Below, piece after piece: positions 45,126 to 53,271 of a stretch of DNA of 64,000 nucleotides (its first letter is position 1; each line of letters begins with the position of its first letter). The notes beneath the pieces are model-generated. The model was not told the origin of the DNA. It made no database searches and saw only the letters and a program-made list of their open reading frames with translations. The DNA is taken from contig JANQHE010000017.1 of assembly GCA_028282785.1 (NCBI GenBank), forward strand, positions 1 to 64,000, in the 5' to 3' direction. The position numbers and the translations under genes were made by a program. The DNA is from Bacteroidales bacterium (GTDB lineage: Bacteria > Bacteroidota > Bacteroidia > Bacteroidales > UBA12077).

Positions 45126-45728
45126 ATGGATATTAGATCAGCAGAATTTGTTTCGAGTTACACTACATATAAAGATTGCCCAAAATCTAAAGTTCCGGAA
45201 TATGCATTTGTTGGCAGGTCAAATGTTGGAAAATCTTCTTTAATTAATATGTTGTTGGACCGGAAGAAACTAGCCAAAACTTCTCAAAGCCCGGGAAAAA
45301 CTCAATTAATAAATCAGTTTAACATTAACAATAACTGGTATTTGGTTGATTTACCCGGTTATGGTTTTGCAAAGGTGGCTAAATCGGTTCGAAAAGATTT
45401 TTCTAAACTAATTAATGAATACATTTTAAACAGGGAAAATTTGATCTGTGTATTTGTACTGATTGACTCGAGACATGATCCACAAAAAAATGATTTGGGA
45501 TTTATGCGTTGGTTAGGCGAAAATGAAGTCCCATTCTGCATGATTTTTACAAAAGCAGATAAACTTTCAAGTTCTGCGTTAAATAAAAATTTAAAAAACT
45601 ATAAAAAGGAAATGTTAAAAGAATGGGAAGCTCTTCCGGAAATCTTTATTAGCTCATCTGAAAAAAGATTAGGAAGAATAGAAATTCTTGATTACATCGA
45701 TAACTTAAATAAGACCATAAAAATTTAA
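45126..45728 (+). CDS. engB: Ribosome biogenesis GTP-binding protein EngB (YihA/YsxC)
   Basis: A 200-residue GTPase of the TrmE-Era-EngA family. G1 is GRSNVGKS (30-37), G3 is [10 protein letters not shown]4 is TKADKL and G5 is SSSEK. It helps late assembly of the 50S ribosomal subunit in the cytosol. A 194-bp gap upstream shows no gene. A hairpin at 45741-45767 follows. Confidence 0.93.
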   Translation: MDIRSAEFVSSYTTYKDCPKSKVPEYAFVGRSNVGKSSLINMLLDRKKLAKTSQSPGKTQLINQFNINNNWYLVDLPGYGFAKVAKSVRKDFSKLINEYILNRENLICVFVLIDSRHDPQKNDLGFMRWLGENEVPFCMIFTKADKLSSSALNKNLKNYKKEMLKEWEALPEIFISSSEKRLGRIEILDYIDNLNKTIKI

Positions 45729-45740
45729 TTCTGTTAGGTA

Positions 45741-45767
45741 ATTTTCTGTTGAAATACAGCAGAAAAT
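45741..45767 (+). terminator. Probable terminator after engB
   Basis: ATTTTCTGTTG (45741-45751) and CAGCAGAAAAT (45757-45767) form an 11-bp stem with one G-T pair and a 5-nt loop. The T-rich stretch lies about 12 bases downstream, so termination efficiency is uncertain. Confidence 0.5.
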
Positions 45768-45780
45768 AGAATGATATTTT

Positions 45781-45788
45781 TAACTTTG
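45781..45788 (+). promoter_or_regulatory. -7 box TAACTTTG for prs
   Basis: A match to TAnnTTTG 45 bp before the prs start codon, just after the engB hairpin. Confidence 0.45.
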
Positions 45789-45832
45789 CAACTCCAAAAT
45801 CGAAATTTTAATTTTACCGAAAATTAGTAACA

Positions 45833-46771
45833 ATGAGTCTTCAACCTCCAATTAAACTGTTTTCAGGAACAAAATCGCGTTATATTGCAGAAAAAATTGC
45901 AAAAGAATATGGTGTTGAATTAGGTAGCACTGCTTTTATTGAATTTAGTGATGGGGAATTCCAATGTTCATATGAAGAAACTGTTCGAGGATCGTATGTA
46001 TTTATAATTCAATCTACTTTTCCACCTTCAGATAATTTAATGGAACTGTTGTTAATGATTGATGCAGCGAAAAGGGCATCTGCTTACAAAGTGGTAGCAG
46101 TGATGCCTTATTTTGGTTTCGCGCGTCAGGATAGAAAAGATAAGCCAAGAGTTTCAATAGGCGCAAAATTGGTGGCAAACTTATTAACAGCAGCTGGTGT
46201 TGATCGTGTTATGACACTTGATCTACATGCCGACCAAATTCAAGGATTTTTTGATGTTCCTGTTGATCATTTGTATGCATCATCGATCTTTGTACCTTAT
46301 ATTAAAAGCCTAAATCTTGATAATTTGGTAATTGCAGCTCCGGATATGGGAGGAACTAAAAGAGCGAATGCATATTCGAAATTTCTAGAAACACCAATGG
46401 TAATTTGTCATAAATCAAGAAAAAGAGCAAATGTGATAGATGAATTAACAGTAATTGGTGATGTTGTAGACAAGAATATTATCATTTTAGATGATATGAT
46501 AGATACCGCGGGAACAGTTACTAAAGCTGCTGATTTAATGATGGAAAAAGGAGCAAAAAGTGTTCGTGCCATCGCAACACATGCAGTTTTATCAGGGCCA
46601 GCCTACGAACGAATTAATGATTCAAAAATAACAGAAGTGGTTATTTCAGATTCTTTACCGATCAAACCTATTTCAGATAAAATAAAAGTACTTTCAGTAG
46701 CAGATATTTTTGCTGATGTAATTAAGAAAGTATATAATTATCAGTCGATAAGTTCGAATTTTATAGTTTAA
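45833..46771 (+). CDS. prs: Ribose-phosphate pyrophosphokinase
   Basis: A 312-residue PRPP synthetase of normal length. ELLLMIDAAKRASAYKVVAV and YFGFARQDRKDKPR form the ATP and catalytic flexible-loop region. MTLDLHADQIQGFFDVPVDH holds the metal-binding histidine. The PRPP-binding loop is DDMIDTAGTVTKA. It makes PRPP from ribose 5-phosphate and ATP for nucleotides, His and Trp. It is followed by rplY, an order common in Bacteroidota. Confidence 0.95.
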   Translation: MSLQPPIKLFSGTKSRYIAEKIAKEYGVELGSTAFIEFSDGEFQCSYEETVRGSYVFIIQSTFPPSDNLMELLLMIDAAKRASAYKVVAVMPYFGFARQDRKDKPRVSIGAKLVANLLTAAGVDRVMTLDLHADQIQGFFDVPVDHLYASSIFVPYIKSLNLDNLVIAAPDMGGTKRANAYSKFLETPMVICHKSRKRANVIDELTVIGDVVDKNIIILDDMIDTAGTVTKAADLMMEKGAKSVRAIATHAVLSGPAYERINDSKITEVVISDSLPIKPISDKIKVLSVADIFADVIKKVYNYQSISSNFIV

Positions 46772-46776
46772 AAGTA

Positions 46777-46784
46777 TATATTTG
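46777..46784 (+). promoter_or_regulatory. -7 box TATATTTG for rplY
   Basis: A match to TAnnTTTG, followed by GCACTCCC, which is usual near strong Bacteroidota ribosomal and tRNA promoters. It lies 100 bp before the rplY start, so the leader is long. Confidence 0.5.
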
Positions 46785-46883
46785 CACTCCCAATAAAAAA
46801 GCATATTGTATAAAAGTGTGATGGGGAATAAGAAGCTTAAGGGTTTTTAGTATTATTCTGAGTAGCACAAAATTATTTAAGAA

Positions 46884-47540
46884 ATGAAAACTGTAGAAGT
46901 AAAAGGAAGTTTAAGAGAAACTGTAGGGAAATCGAATTCTAAGAATTTGAGAAAACAAGATCAAATTCCATGTGTACTATATGGTAATGGCGAAAATGTT
47001 CATTTTCATACGCACGAGAATTCGTTTAAGGAAATTGTTTACACTCCTAATGCTTACCTTGTAAAATTAGATGTTGATGGTAAAGCATATGATGCAGTGT
47101 TAAGGGATATTCAATTTCATCCGGTAACAGATAAAATTATTCACGCAGACTTTTACCAGGTACATGAAAAAGAGCCTGTATGGATGAGAATGCCTGTTAT
47201 ACTTACCGGTAATGCAATTGGAGTATTAAATGGTGGTAGATTAGTACAAAAAATGAGAAAAGTTAAGGTTAAAGGATTAGCTACTCAACTTCCAGATGAA
47301 ATTAAGATTGATATTACAGAATTAGCGATTGGAAAATCAATAAAGATTGCAGATCTTCAACTTGAAGGAATTGAGTTTATGGAACCTGCAAATGCAGTAG
47401 TGGTTCTTATTAAAACTGCACGTGCTGCTGTTCTTGCTGAAGAAGAAGCAGAAGGTGAAGAAGGTGAGGAAGGAGCTGAAGGCGAAGAAGGAGCTGCTCC
47501 AGCTGAAGGGGGAGAAGCTAAGGAAGAAGCTGCAGAATAG
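46884..47540 (+). CDS. rplY: 50S ribosomal protein L25/general stress protein Ctc
   Basis: A 218-residue protein with an N-terminal 5S rRNA-binding L25 domain (about 1-95: VKGSLRETVGKSNSKNLRKQ, IPCVLYGNGENVHFHT) and the TL5/Ctc C-terminal beta domain (about 96-180). The tail after residue 190 is almost all Glu, Gly and Ala (EEEAEGEEGEEGAEGEEG), a low-complexity acidic end seen in many L25 proteins of this phylum. It binds 5S rRNA in the large subunit. pth begins 17 bp downstream. Confidence 0.93.
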   Translation: MKTVEVKGSLRETVGKSNSKNLRKQDQIPCVLYGNGENVHFHTHENSFKEIVYTPNAYLVKLDVDGKAYDAVLRDIQFHPVTDKIIHADFYQVHEKEPVWMRMPVILTGNAIGVLNGGRLVQKMRKVKVKGLATQLPDEIKIDITELAIGKSIKIADLQLEGIEFMEPANAVVVLIKTARAAVLAEEEAEGEEGEEGAEGEEGAAPAEGGEAKEEAAE

Positions 47541-47557
47541 TGAACTAAATTAAACTG

Positions 47558-48121
47558 ATGAAATACCTTATTGTCGGTTTAGGAAATATGGGTAACGAGT
47601 ATGTAAATACTCGGCACAACATTGGATTTAAAATATTGGATGCATTGGCAGATGCATCCAATATTACTTTTCAGGACAGGCGCTTAGCATTTCGTGCCGA
47701 ATATAAATTCAAAGGACGTACTTTTATTCTTATCAAACCAACTACGTTTATGAATTTAAGTGGTAAAGCTGTAAACTTTTGGTTACGAAAGGAAAAATTA
47801 AATGTCGATAAGCTACTGGTGCTTCTTGATGATGTAGCATTACCCTTTGGTGCTATTAGAGTTCGGGCAAAAGGCTCCGATGCGGGACACAATGGATTGA
47901 AAGACATTAACTTTACACTGGGACATCAAAATTATGCCCGATTACGCTTCGGTATTGGGAATGATTACCCCAAGGGTGCACAGGCACACTATGTTCTTAG
48001 CCCTTGGACTGATGAGGAAAAAGAACAATTACCTCCAAGAATTGACTTAGCTATTGAAGCAATAAAAAGTTTTGGTACTATAGGTGTTGCAAATACGATG
48101 AGTGAGTTCAATAATCGTTAG
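47558..48121 (+). CDS. pth: Peptidyl-tRNA hydrolase
   Basis: A 187-residue enzyme. YLIVGLGNMGNEYVNTRHNI contains the catalytic H20; the conserved asparagine is in TTFMNLSGKAV; VLLDDVALPFG and GSDAGHNGLKDINFTLG are further family motifs. It frees tRNA from stalled peptidyl-tRNAs in the cytosol. It forms a translation-related group with rplY before it and the S4 protein after it. Confidence 0.95.
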   Translation: MKYLIVGLGNMGNEYVNTRHNIGFKILDALADASNITFQDRRLAFRAEYKFKGRTFILIKPTTFMNLSGKAVNFWLRKEKLNVDKLLVLLDDVALPFGAIRVRAKGSDAGHNGLKDINFTLGHQNYARLRFGIGNDYPKGAQAHYVLSPWTDEEKEQLPPRIDLAIEAIKSFGTIGVANTMSEFNNR

Positions 48122-48187
48122 ACGAACCAATTATTTTTTTCCTTCTTTTTAATTCCTAATTTTGTTCTTTATTTTGATTTAGAAGAT

Positions 48188-48577
48188 ATGATTCGCGAAG
48201 AAGAAAATTTACGAATTGATAAATGGTTATGGGCCGTACGGATCTTTAAGACCAGAAGCCAGGCAGCGGATGCTTGTAAAAAAGGTAAAATATTAATAGA
48301 TGAGGTTCCTGTTAAACCTTCAAGAATAATAAAGAAGGGAGAAATTGTATTTGTAAAAAATCCACCGGTCACTTATCAATATAAAGTATTGGGGTTATTA
48401 GGTAATAGGCAATCAGCAAAGATAGTTGTTGATTATGTTGAAGATGTTACTCCTGAAGAAGAAAAAGAAAAATTGGAAATTAAGCGATTTACCGGATTTG
48501 AGATACGGGATAGGGGCATAGGACGCCCAACAAAAAGAGAAAGAAGGTTAATCGATCAACTTAAAAGAAAAACCTGA
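48188..48577 (+). CDS. S4 domain RNA-binding protein (Hsp15-like)
   Basis: A 129-residue protein with an S4 RNA-binding domain at residues about 6-66: LRIDKWLWAVRIFKTRSQAA, CKKGKILIDEVPVKPSRIIK. The basic C-terminal tail is GRPTKRERRLIDQLKRK. It resembles Hsp15 (HslR), which recycles stalled 50S subunits carrying peptidyl-tRNA, in line with pth just upstream. The start overlaps no other gene. Confidence 0.88.
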   Translation: MIREEENLRIDKWLWAVRIFKTRSQAADACKKGKILIDEVPVKPSRIIKKGEIVFVKNPPVTYQYKVLGLLGNRQSAKIVVDYVEDVTPEEEKEKLEIKRFTGFEIRDRGIGRPTKRERRLIDQLKRKT

Positions 48578-48582
48578 GGATT

Positions 48583-49125
48583 ATGATTATTGCAAAGCAA
48601 AAAAAGAAAGAAAACATAGCTGAATATATTCTTTATATGTGGCAAATCGAAGATTTAATTCGAGCATATAAATTAAATATGAATGAAATCAGCAAAAATG
48701 TAGTGGAAAAATTTGATCAACCGGGTAATATAAAGAAAGAAATTTCAAATTGGTACCAGGGATTAATTGATCTGATGAGAGAGGAAGGTAAAGTAGAAAC
48801 CGGTCATTTGCAATTTATACACAATACAATTAATGACTTAAACCAATTGCATTTACAACTGCTAAAATCTCCTGAACACTTAGATTATATTGAGATATAT
48901 AATAAAGCAAAGGAAGGTATTGTTGAACTGATGAACAAATCGAAAGGAACTGTTGAAAATGAGATTGAGGCCTGTTTTAACGGATTGTACGGAATTTTAA
49001 TGCTTCGTTTACAACAGAAAACCGTTAACATGGAAACTGCTACTGCTATGACATCGGTTAGCCAGTTGATAGCGTTGATTAGTAAAAAATACAAACAACT
49101 TGAAGAAGGTAAAATAGAATTATAA
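48583..49125 (+). CDS. DUF4924 family protein
   Basis: A 180-residue, largely helical cytosolic protein. The N-terminus, MIIAKQKKKENIAEYILYMW then QIEDLIRAYKLN, is the recognisable mark of DUF4924, a family largely confined to Bacteroidota. No catalytic motif is visible. It begins six bases after the S4 gene and is followed 12 bp later by a cupin gene, so it belongs to the same operon. Function unknown. Confidence 0.8.
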   Translation: MIIAKQKKKENIAEYILYMWQIEDLIRAYKLNMNEISKNVVEKFDQPGNIKKEISNWYQGLIDLMREEGKVETGHLQFIHNTINDLNQLHLQLLKSPEHLDYIEIYNKAKEGIVELMNKSKGTVENEIEACFNGLYGILMLRLQQKTVNMETATAMTSVSQLIALISKKYKQLEEGKIEL

Positions 49126-49136
49126 ATTTCATTATT

Positions 49137-49487
49137 ATGAACGAATTTGGTGAATCAATTTATCCTGATATGATCAGGAACCTTCCTGATGCTGACATTC
49201 CTTTTAAGGGAGTAAATGGAAAAATATTACAAGGAGAAAAGCACCAAGCAGTATTTTTTGTAATCGAAGCTATTGGAGAAGTAGCGGAACATTCCCACGG
49301 AGCTCAGTGGGGAGTTGTTTTTGAAGGAGAGATGGATTTGACAATTGATGGGGTAACAAAAACATACACGAAAGGTGATCATTATTATATTCCTACAGGT
49401 GTTAAGCACTCGGCGAATTTTAAGAAAAGAACCCAGGTAATGGATTTCTTTGAAGATAAGAACAGGTATTACATAGAGGAATCTTAG
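49137..49487 (+). CDS. Cupin domain-containing protein
   Basis: A 116-residue single-domain cupin. The metal-site motif 1 is AEHSHGAQWGVVFEGEMDL and motif 2 is KGDHYYIPTGVKHSANF, with the expected histidines and glutamate. Such small cupins may be enzymes, sugar or ligand binders or sensors. Nothing in the sequence narrows this. It is the last gene of the plus-strand run before the convergent HTH/nucleotidyltransferase cassette. Confidence 0.82.
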   Translation: MNEFGESIYPDMIRNLPDADIPFKGVNGKILQGEKHQAVFFVIEAIGEVAEHSHGAQWGVVFEGEMDLTIDGVTKTYTKGDHYYIPTGVKHSANFKKRTQVMDFFEDKNRYYIEES

Positions 49488-49494
49488 TTTTATA

Positions 49495-50190
49495 TTATAA
49501 TTTAATATCGGCAATATTTTGAATTAACTCCTGAATTATCTCTGTGCTATCTGAGTCAGAACCAAAGGGTAAAGCGCATTCTATACCTTCAATTAGATTA
49601 TCATTTAGCAATAGGTTTTGAAATTCCTCTTTTAGGTATGTTTTGACGCTATGATTGGTATTGGCAATTGCATCAAGTAGCTCAGAACAATTATCCAGCA
49701 AGTAAATGATATCTTCAAAATCGTGGCTCTGACGTAAATCATTGTCACCCCGTCCTTTATGTGCTTCAAGCTTTGCTGCTAAATAATACACAGATGGAAA
49801 TATAAATATCTCAGTCCCGTCTGGGAGTTTTTTGATAATCTTATTTTCAATACCTTCACCGCACCATCTGTTGCTAAATCCTAGTATATCAGAATCAGAC
49901 GGCATAACATCTACAAGAATACCCTGAAAAATCCATCGACAAATTGGAGCTCCTTTTGATGTGTCATTTGCAAAACCCTTTGCTCTCAGATTTTCTTCCA
50001 ATTTGACATGGGCTGTTTTGGAACTTAATTCAATTACGCAGTCAATATCAAGTGTTGGTCTTATATCTGATAGGTCAGGATTGTTTGCATATAATTCAGC
50101 AACAGCACCGCCGACAAATACCATTTCATCTTTTAAATTTCCCAAGCCATTAGCTACCGTTTGTAGCATTTTAAGATTAATACTAGGCAT
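49495..50190 (-). CDS. Nucleotidyltransferase-fold protein, AbiEii-like putative toxin
   Basis: A 231-residue protein with the polymerase-beta-type nucleotidyltransferase core: VFVGGAVAEL (G27-G28), the metal-binding pair D48 and D50 in RPTLDIDCVIEL, and a third Asp, D94, in ILVDVMPSD. YYLAAKLEAHKGRGDNDLR followed by SHDFEDIIYLLDN resembles the helix that closes AbiEii-type enzymes. These toxins modify tRNA or other targets with nucleotides. Its gene overlaps by 8 bp the upstream gene for a winged-helix protein, the classic arrangement of a type IV-like toxin-antitoxin pair. Role as a toxin is inferred from fold and operon only. Confidence 0.72.
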   Translation of the reverse strand: MPSINLKMLQTVANGLGNLKDEMVFVGGAVAELYANNPDLSDIRPTLDIDCVIELSSKTAHVKLEENLRAKGFANDTSKGAPICRWIFQGILVDVMPSDSDILGFSNRWCGEGIENKIIKKLPDGTEIFIFPSVYYLAAKLEAHKGRGDNDLRQSHDFEDIIYLLDNCSELLDAIANTNHSVKTYLKEEFQNLLLNDNLIEGIECALPFGSDSDSTEIIQELIQNIADIKL

Positions 50191-50704
50191 ACTTTAATCG
50201 TTTTTCAAGTTCTTCTTTGGCAATGTTTATTTCTCTTACTCTACCTACACGAATAGTATCAATAATGGTTAAAAGCTCATAGAACAATTTATCATCAGAT
50301 ACAATCTGAGGAATAGATTTAAAAAGAGGTTCTATGGCTTGTCCTCTGTGAGTTCCTTTTGCACTTGACCATACATAAATATCCGAACCGCCTGAAACGT
50401 GCTCTTTAACTGGCGATGCTGAATGTGCTGTAGGAATTCCTTTTACAATTGCTCCGGGTTCTGCAGGGAATACATATTTTAATCCATAAATTAAAAATTC
50501 AAGGAAGGAATTTATATTAACCTTTCTTTTTTTTGAATCAATTAACCTGGCAATTTTGCACCTGTTTAAAACTTCAGAAATTTCTGAGGGGCTTATTTTT
50601 AATGATTGAGCTAAATCTGAATTATACCAATCATCATTCTTCAATGCAATAATTTTTAGTAGAACTACTATATCCTGGGGGCGCATCCCATTATGTTTTT
50701 TCAT
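50183..50704 (-). CDS. Winged-helix DNA-binding protein, putative antitoxin/autorepressor
   Basis: The start is the ATG at 50704; an upstream TTG at 50719 would add five residues. The 173-residue protein has an N-terminal HTH (about 5-60): MRPQDIVVLLKIIALKNDDW, then LAQSLKISPSEISEVLNRCK and IARLIDSKKRKVN. The C-terminal part (GLKYVFPAEPGAIVKGIPTA, SSAKGTHRGQAIEPLF) is not a domain I can name. Its 3' end overlaps the nucleotidyltransferase gene by 8 bp. A 17-bp perfect palindrome lies 34 bp before its start codon and could be its operator. Confidence 0.72.
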   Translation of the reverse strand: MKKHNGMRPQDIVVLLKIIALKNDDWYNSDLAQSLKISPSEISEVLNRCKIARLIDSKKRKVNINSFLEFLIYGLKYVFPAEPGAIVKGIPTAHSASPVKEHVSGGSDIYVWSSAKGTHRGQAIEPLFKSIPQIVSDDKLFYELLTIIDTIRVGRVREINIAKEELEKRLKYA

Positions 50705-50734
50705 AATCTGAATTTTCAATTGATTCCGTCAATC

Positions 50735-50761
50735 TTCGATTCGCGATTCGCGAATTACGAA
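50735..50761. promoter_or_regulatory. Palindromic operator-like site upstream of the HTH/NTase cassette
   Basis: ATTCGCGA-T-TCGCGAAT (50739-50755) is a perfect 17-bp dyad, flanked by TTCG and CGAA that extend partial symmetry to 27 bp. It lies in the only promoter space of the cassette. It may instead belong to a dispersed repeat family built from the same TTCGCGA words. Confidence 0.5.
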
Positions 50762-50828
50762 TAATCAAATATAAAAATAAAATTTTAATAATACTTAGTC
50801 GATTTAAATAATTGTAAATCATTAATAT

Positions 50829-51260
50829 TTAATCTAAAAATTTACCAATAAGATTTTCTTCTGGGATAAAGCAACTCTTTTTTTTTCCAAACCACCGAAA
50901 ACGGTTTTTAGCGATCAGATCATAAATAAAATTTCTGATAAACTTTGGGAAATAGATTAGATAATATAAATACTTCCAGTATTTATTTAACCTTCTTGCT
51001 ATTCTTAAAGCTGCATCCGATTTAAAATAAATTTTGTGATTTTCGATTAGTACAACCGATTTATCAAATCTTTCAGAAATACTGAAAGTACCTAATATTT
51101 CAATAGCAATTTCCGACTGTAATGATGCAAACCTGAAATAATCCTTTGGATCTCTTTTTATAATGAACTGAACTGACCAGGAGCATAAATTACAGAATCC
51201 ATCAAAAAGGACAATTCCGTTATTTTGGTATAGTTCCGATAAATTTTTATTCTTTTCCAT
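50829..51260 (-). CDS. DCC family thiol-disulfide oxidoreductase-like protein
   Basis: I start at the ATG at 51260, which gives 143 residues; an in-frame start at 51305 lies deep inside manA. The motif GIVLFDGFCNLCSWSVQFII carries the CxxC and names the DCC (DUF393) family, and RDPKDYFRFASLQSE follows. Redox activity is predicted from the CxxC; the partner is not known. The gene overlaps the 3' end of manA by 14 bp. Confidence 0.85.
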   Translation of the reverse strand: MEKNKNLSELYQNNGIVLFDGFCNLCSWSVQFIIKRDPKDYFRFASLQSEIAIEILGTFSISERFDKSVVLIENHKIYFKSDAALRIARRLNKYWKYLYYLIYFPKFIRNFIYDLIAKNRFRWFGKKKSCFIPEENLIGKFLD

Positions 51261-52251
51261 TATCTTGTTCAGGTATATAAACTTCCAGGATTTTACTCTG
51301 AACAACAGGATTTAAAATTAAATGTTCGATTACTGCAGGAATAAGTACTGTTTCGCCCTTTTTTATAGTGATTCTTTCAGATTCATAATATTCAATTTCG
51401 AACTCGCCATCCAAACACATATATATCACGAACGAATCCAGTTGATTATAGTTCTTTTCAACACTTTGATCAAACTCTAAAATATTTGTTTGAAAATACC
51501 TGTTCCTAACAATTTCAGATGTAATATTTTTTTCTTTTACATAATCTGTTTTGTAGCTGTCATATAATTTAAAATCAATTGCATCCAGAGCCTGTTCTGT
51601 ATGAAGTTCTCTTTCTTTTCCCTGACTATCTTTTCTGCTCCAATCATAAATTCGATAGGTAATATCCGATGTTTGTTGAATTTCAGCTAAAACAATTCCT
51701 GCTCCAATAGCATGGACTCTTCCTGCCGGAATGAAAAATACATCACCTGCTTCTACTTTTTCAGAATTTAAAATTTGAGGTAATTCATTATTTTTTAAAT
51801 GCTTTACGTAATGATCTTTATCCATTTCATGATTAAATCCTGAAATCAATTCAGCATCTTTTTCAGCATCAACCACATACCACATTTCGGTTTTTCCATT
51901 CGAGTTGTGTCTTGTTTTTGCTAACTCATCATCAGGATGAACCTGAATTGACAAAACATCGTTGGCATCAATAAATTTAATCAATAGAGGAAATTCTGTT
52001 CCAAACTGTTCATAAATCCAATCACCAACAAGATCGCCCATATATATTTCAATGAGTTCATCTAACTCGTTTTCAGCCAGAAAACCATTTTTCACTACAG
52101 AAATGTCTCCTTTAACACCTGAAAGTTCCCAGCTTTCTCCAATTTTCTTATCAGCAGGTATACTTTTATTTAAAGTTGATTTTAGGTTTTGTCCTCCCCA
52201 AATTTTTTCTTTTAAAATTGTTTTAAACTTTAATGGATATAATTGATTCAT
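51247..52251 (-). CDS. manA: Class I mannose-6-phosphate isomerase
   Basis: A 334-residue type I phosphomannose isomerase of the short bacterial kind. The zinc-site motif is LSIQVHPDDELA, followed by GKTEMWYVVDA; VFFIPAGRVHAIGAGIVLAE carries further ligands; the C-terminal cupin-like half includes IKKGETVLIPAVIEHLIL. It interconverts fructose 6-phosphate and mannose 6-phosphate, feeding GDP-mannose and glycan synthesis or mannose use. It is downstream of the Dabb gene and overlaps the DCC gene. Confidence 0.9.
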   Translation of the reverse strand: MNQLYPLKFKTILKEKIWGGQNLKSTLNKSIPADKKIGESWELSGVKGDISVVKNGFLAENELDELIEIYMGDLVGDWIYEQFGTEFPLLIKFIDANDVLSIQVHPDDELAKTRHNSNGKTEMWYVVDAEKDAELISGFNHEMDKDHYVKHLKNNELPQILNSEKVEAGDVFFIPAGRVHAIGAGIVLAEIQQTSDITYRIYDWSRKDSQGKERELHTEQALDAIDFKLYDSYKTDYVKEKNITSEIVRNRYFQTNILEFDQSVEKNYNQLDSFVIYMCLDGEFEIEYYESERITIKKGETVLIPAVIEHLILNPVVQSKILEVYIPEQDNGKE

Positions 52252-52261
52252 CTTCTAATTT

Positions 52262-52564
52262 TTAAAATTCGTAATCTACAACTGCCTTATCTTTTTTAAT
52301 GTCTTTACAAGTTTCTATTGCTTTCTGATGTTCAGGATGTTTAATATAAATTTCCAGGTTTTCCCAACTTATATATTCAGAAATTATAGCAACATCATAA
52401 GAAAAATCTGTTTTCTTTTCGTTTATTGCTACTTCGTATGATTCAACTACATTTATAATATTTCTTAAAGGCGAAAATGCTGCTTTCATTCTATTTATTT
52501 TCTGTAAACGATCATCTTCATTTTTTACTTCAAGAAACTTGAACATGATAATATGCCTGATCAT
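52262..52564 (-). CDS. Dabb (stress-responsive A/B barrel) domain protein
   Basis: A 100-residue protein with the ferredoxin-like Dabb fold: MIRHIIMFKFLEVKNEDDRL at the start and DVAIISEYISWENLEIYIKH followed by PEHQKAIE in the centre. Such proteins form dimeric barrels; most have no assigned activity. It is divergent from udk and ends 10 bp before manA, with which it is probably transcribed. Confidence 0.82.
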   Translation of the reverse strand: MIRHIIMFKFLEVKNEDDRLQKINRMKAAFSPLRNIINVVESYEVAINEKKTDFSYDVAIISEYISWENLEIYIKHPEHQKAIETCKDIKKDKAVVDYEF

Positions 52565-52636
52565 GATTTAATTTTTTGTGCAAATTTATATTATCTTCAT
52601 ACCAAAATAATGTTAAAGTTATTAAATTTTATTGTT

Positions 52637-53263
52637 ATGTCTTTTATTATAGGTATTGCAGGAGGAACAGGATCGGGAAAAACTACAGTTGTAAGAAAAG
52701 TAGTCGAAACTTTACCAAAAGATGAGGTTGCGATAATTCCTCAGGATTCATATTATAAAGATAATAGTGATTTACCGCTCGACGAACGTCAGGAAATAAA
52801 TTTTGATCATCCTCGATCTTTGGAATTTAAGTTACTTATTGATCATATAAAAAAATTAAAACAAGGTAAGCCGATACCGCAACCTATATATTCTTACCTA
52901 ACTTGCACACGTTCGGATGAAACAATTTTAGTGGAATCCAAAAAAGTAATTATTGTTGAGGGAATATTAATTCTTCAAAATGTACAATTGCGTAATTTGA
53001 TGGATATAAAAGTTTTTGTGGATGCAGATGCAGATGATCGTTTAATGCGCGTAATCCAACGCGATATTATTGAGCGAGGCCGGTCCGTAAATAAAGTTTT
53101 AGAGCGATACGAAAAAACAGTAAAACCAATGCACCTTCAATTTATTGAACCGACAAAACGATATGCCGACGTTGTTATACCGCAAGGAGGAGAGAATAAA
53201 GTGGGAATAGATTTATTATCTTCAATTATTGAAAAGAACTTAAATTTAGGAACTAAAAAATAA
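52637..53263 (+). CDS. udk: Uridine kinase
   Basis: The ATG at 52637 starts the conserved MSFIIGIAGGTGSGKTTVVR; an ATG at 52553 would overlap the divergent Dabb gene and add an unrelated 28-residue leader. The 208-residue protein has the Walker A loop GGTGSGKTT, IIPQDSYYKDNSDLPLDER and NFDHPRSLE for nucleoside binding, and RDIIERGRSVNKVLERYEKT near the lid. It phosphorylates uridine and cytidine in salvage. The exonuclease gene follows eight bases later. Confidence 0.92.
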   Translation: MSFIIGIAGGTGSGKTTVVRKVVETLPKDEVAIIPQDSYYKDNSDLPLDERQEINFDHPRSLEFKLLIDHIKKLKQGKPIPQPIYSYLTCTRSDETILVESKKVIIVEGILILQNVQLRNLMDIKVFVDADADDRLMRVIQRDIIERGRSVNKVLERYEKTVKPMHLQFIEPTKRYADVVIPQGGENKVGIDLLSSIIEKNLNLGTKK

Positions 53264-53271
53264 TAAAGCAT

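Noticed and set aside
50735-50761. Repeated TTCGCGA words as a short CRISPR or iteron array
   Set aside because: There are only two to three overlapping words with no spacers. A dyad operator or dispersed palindrome explains them better.
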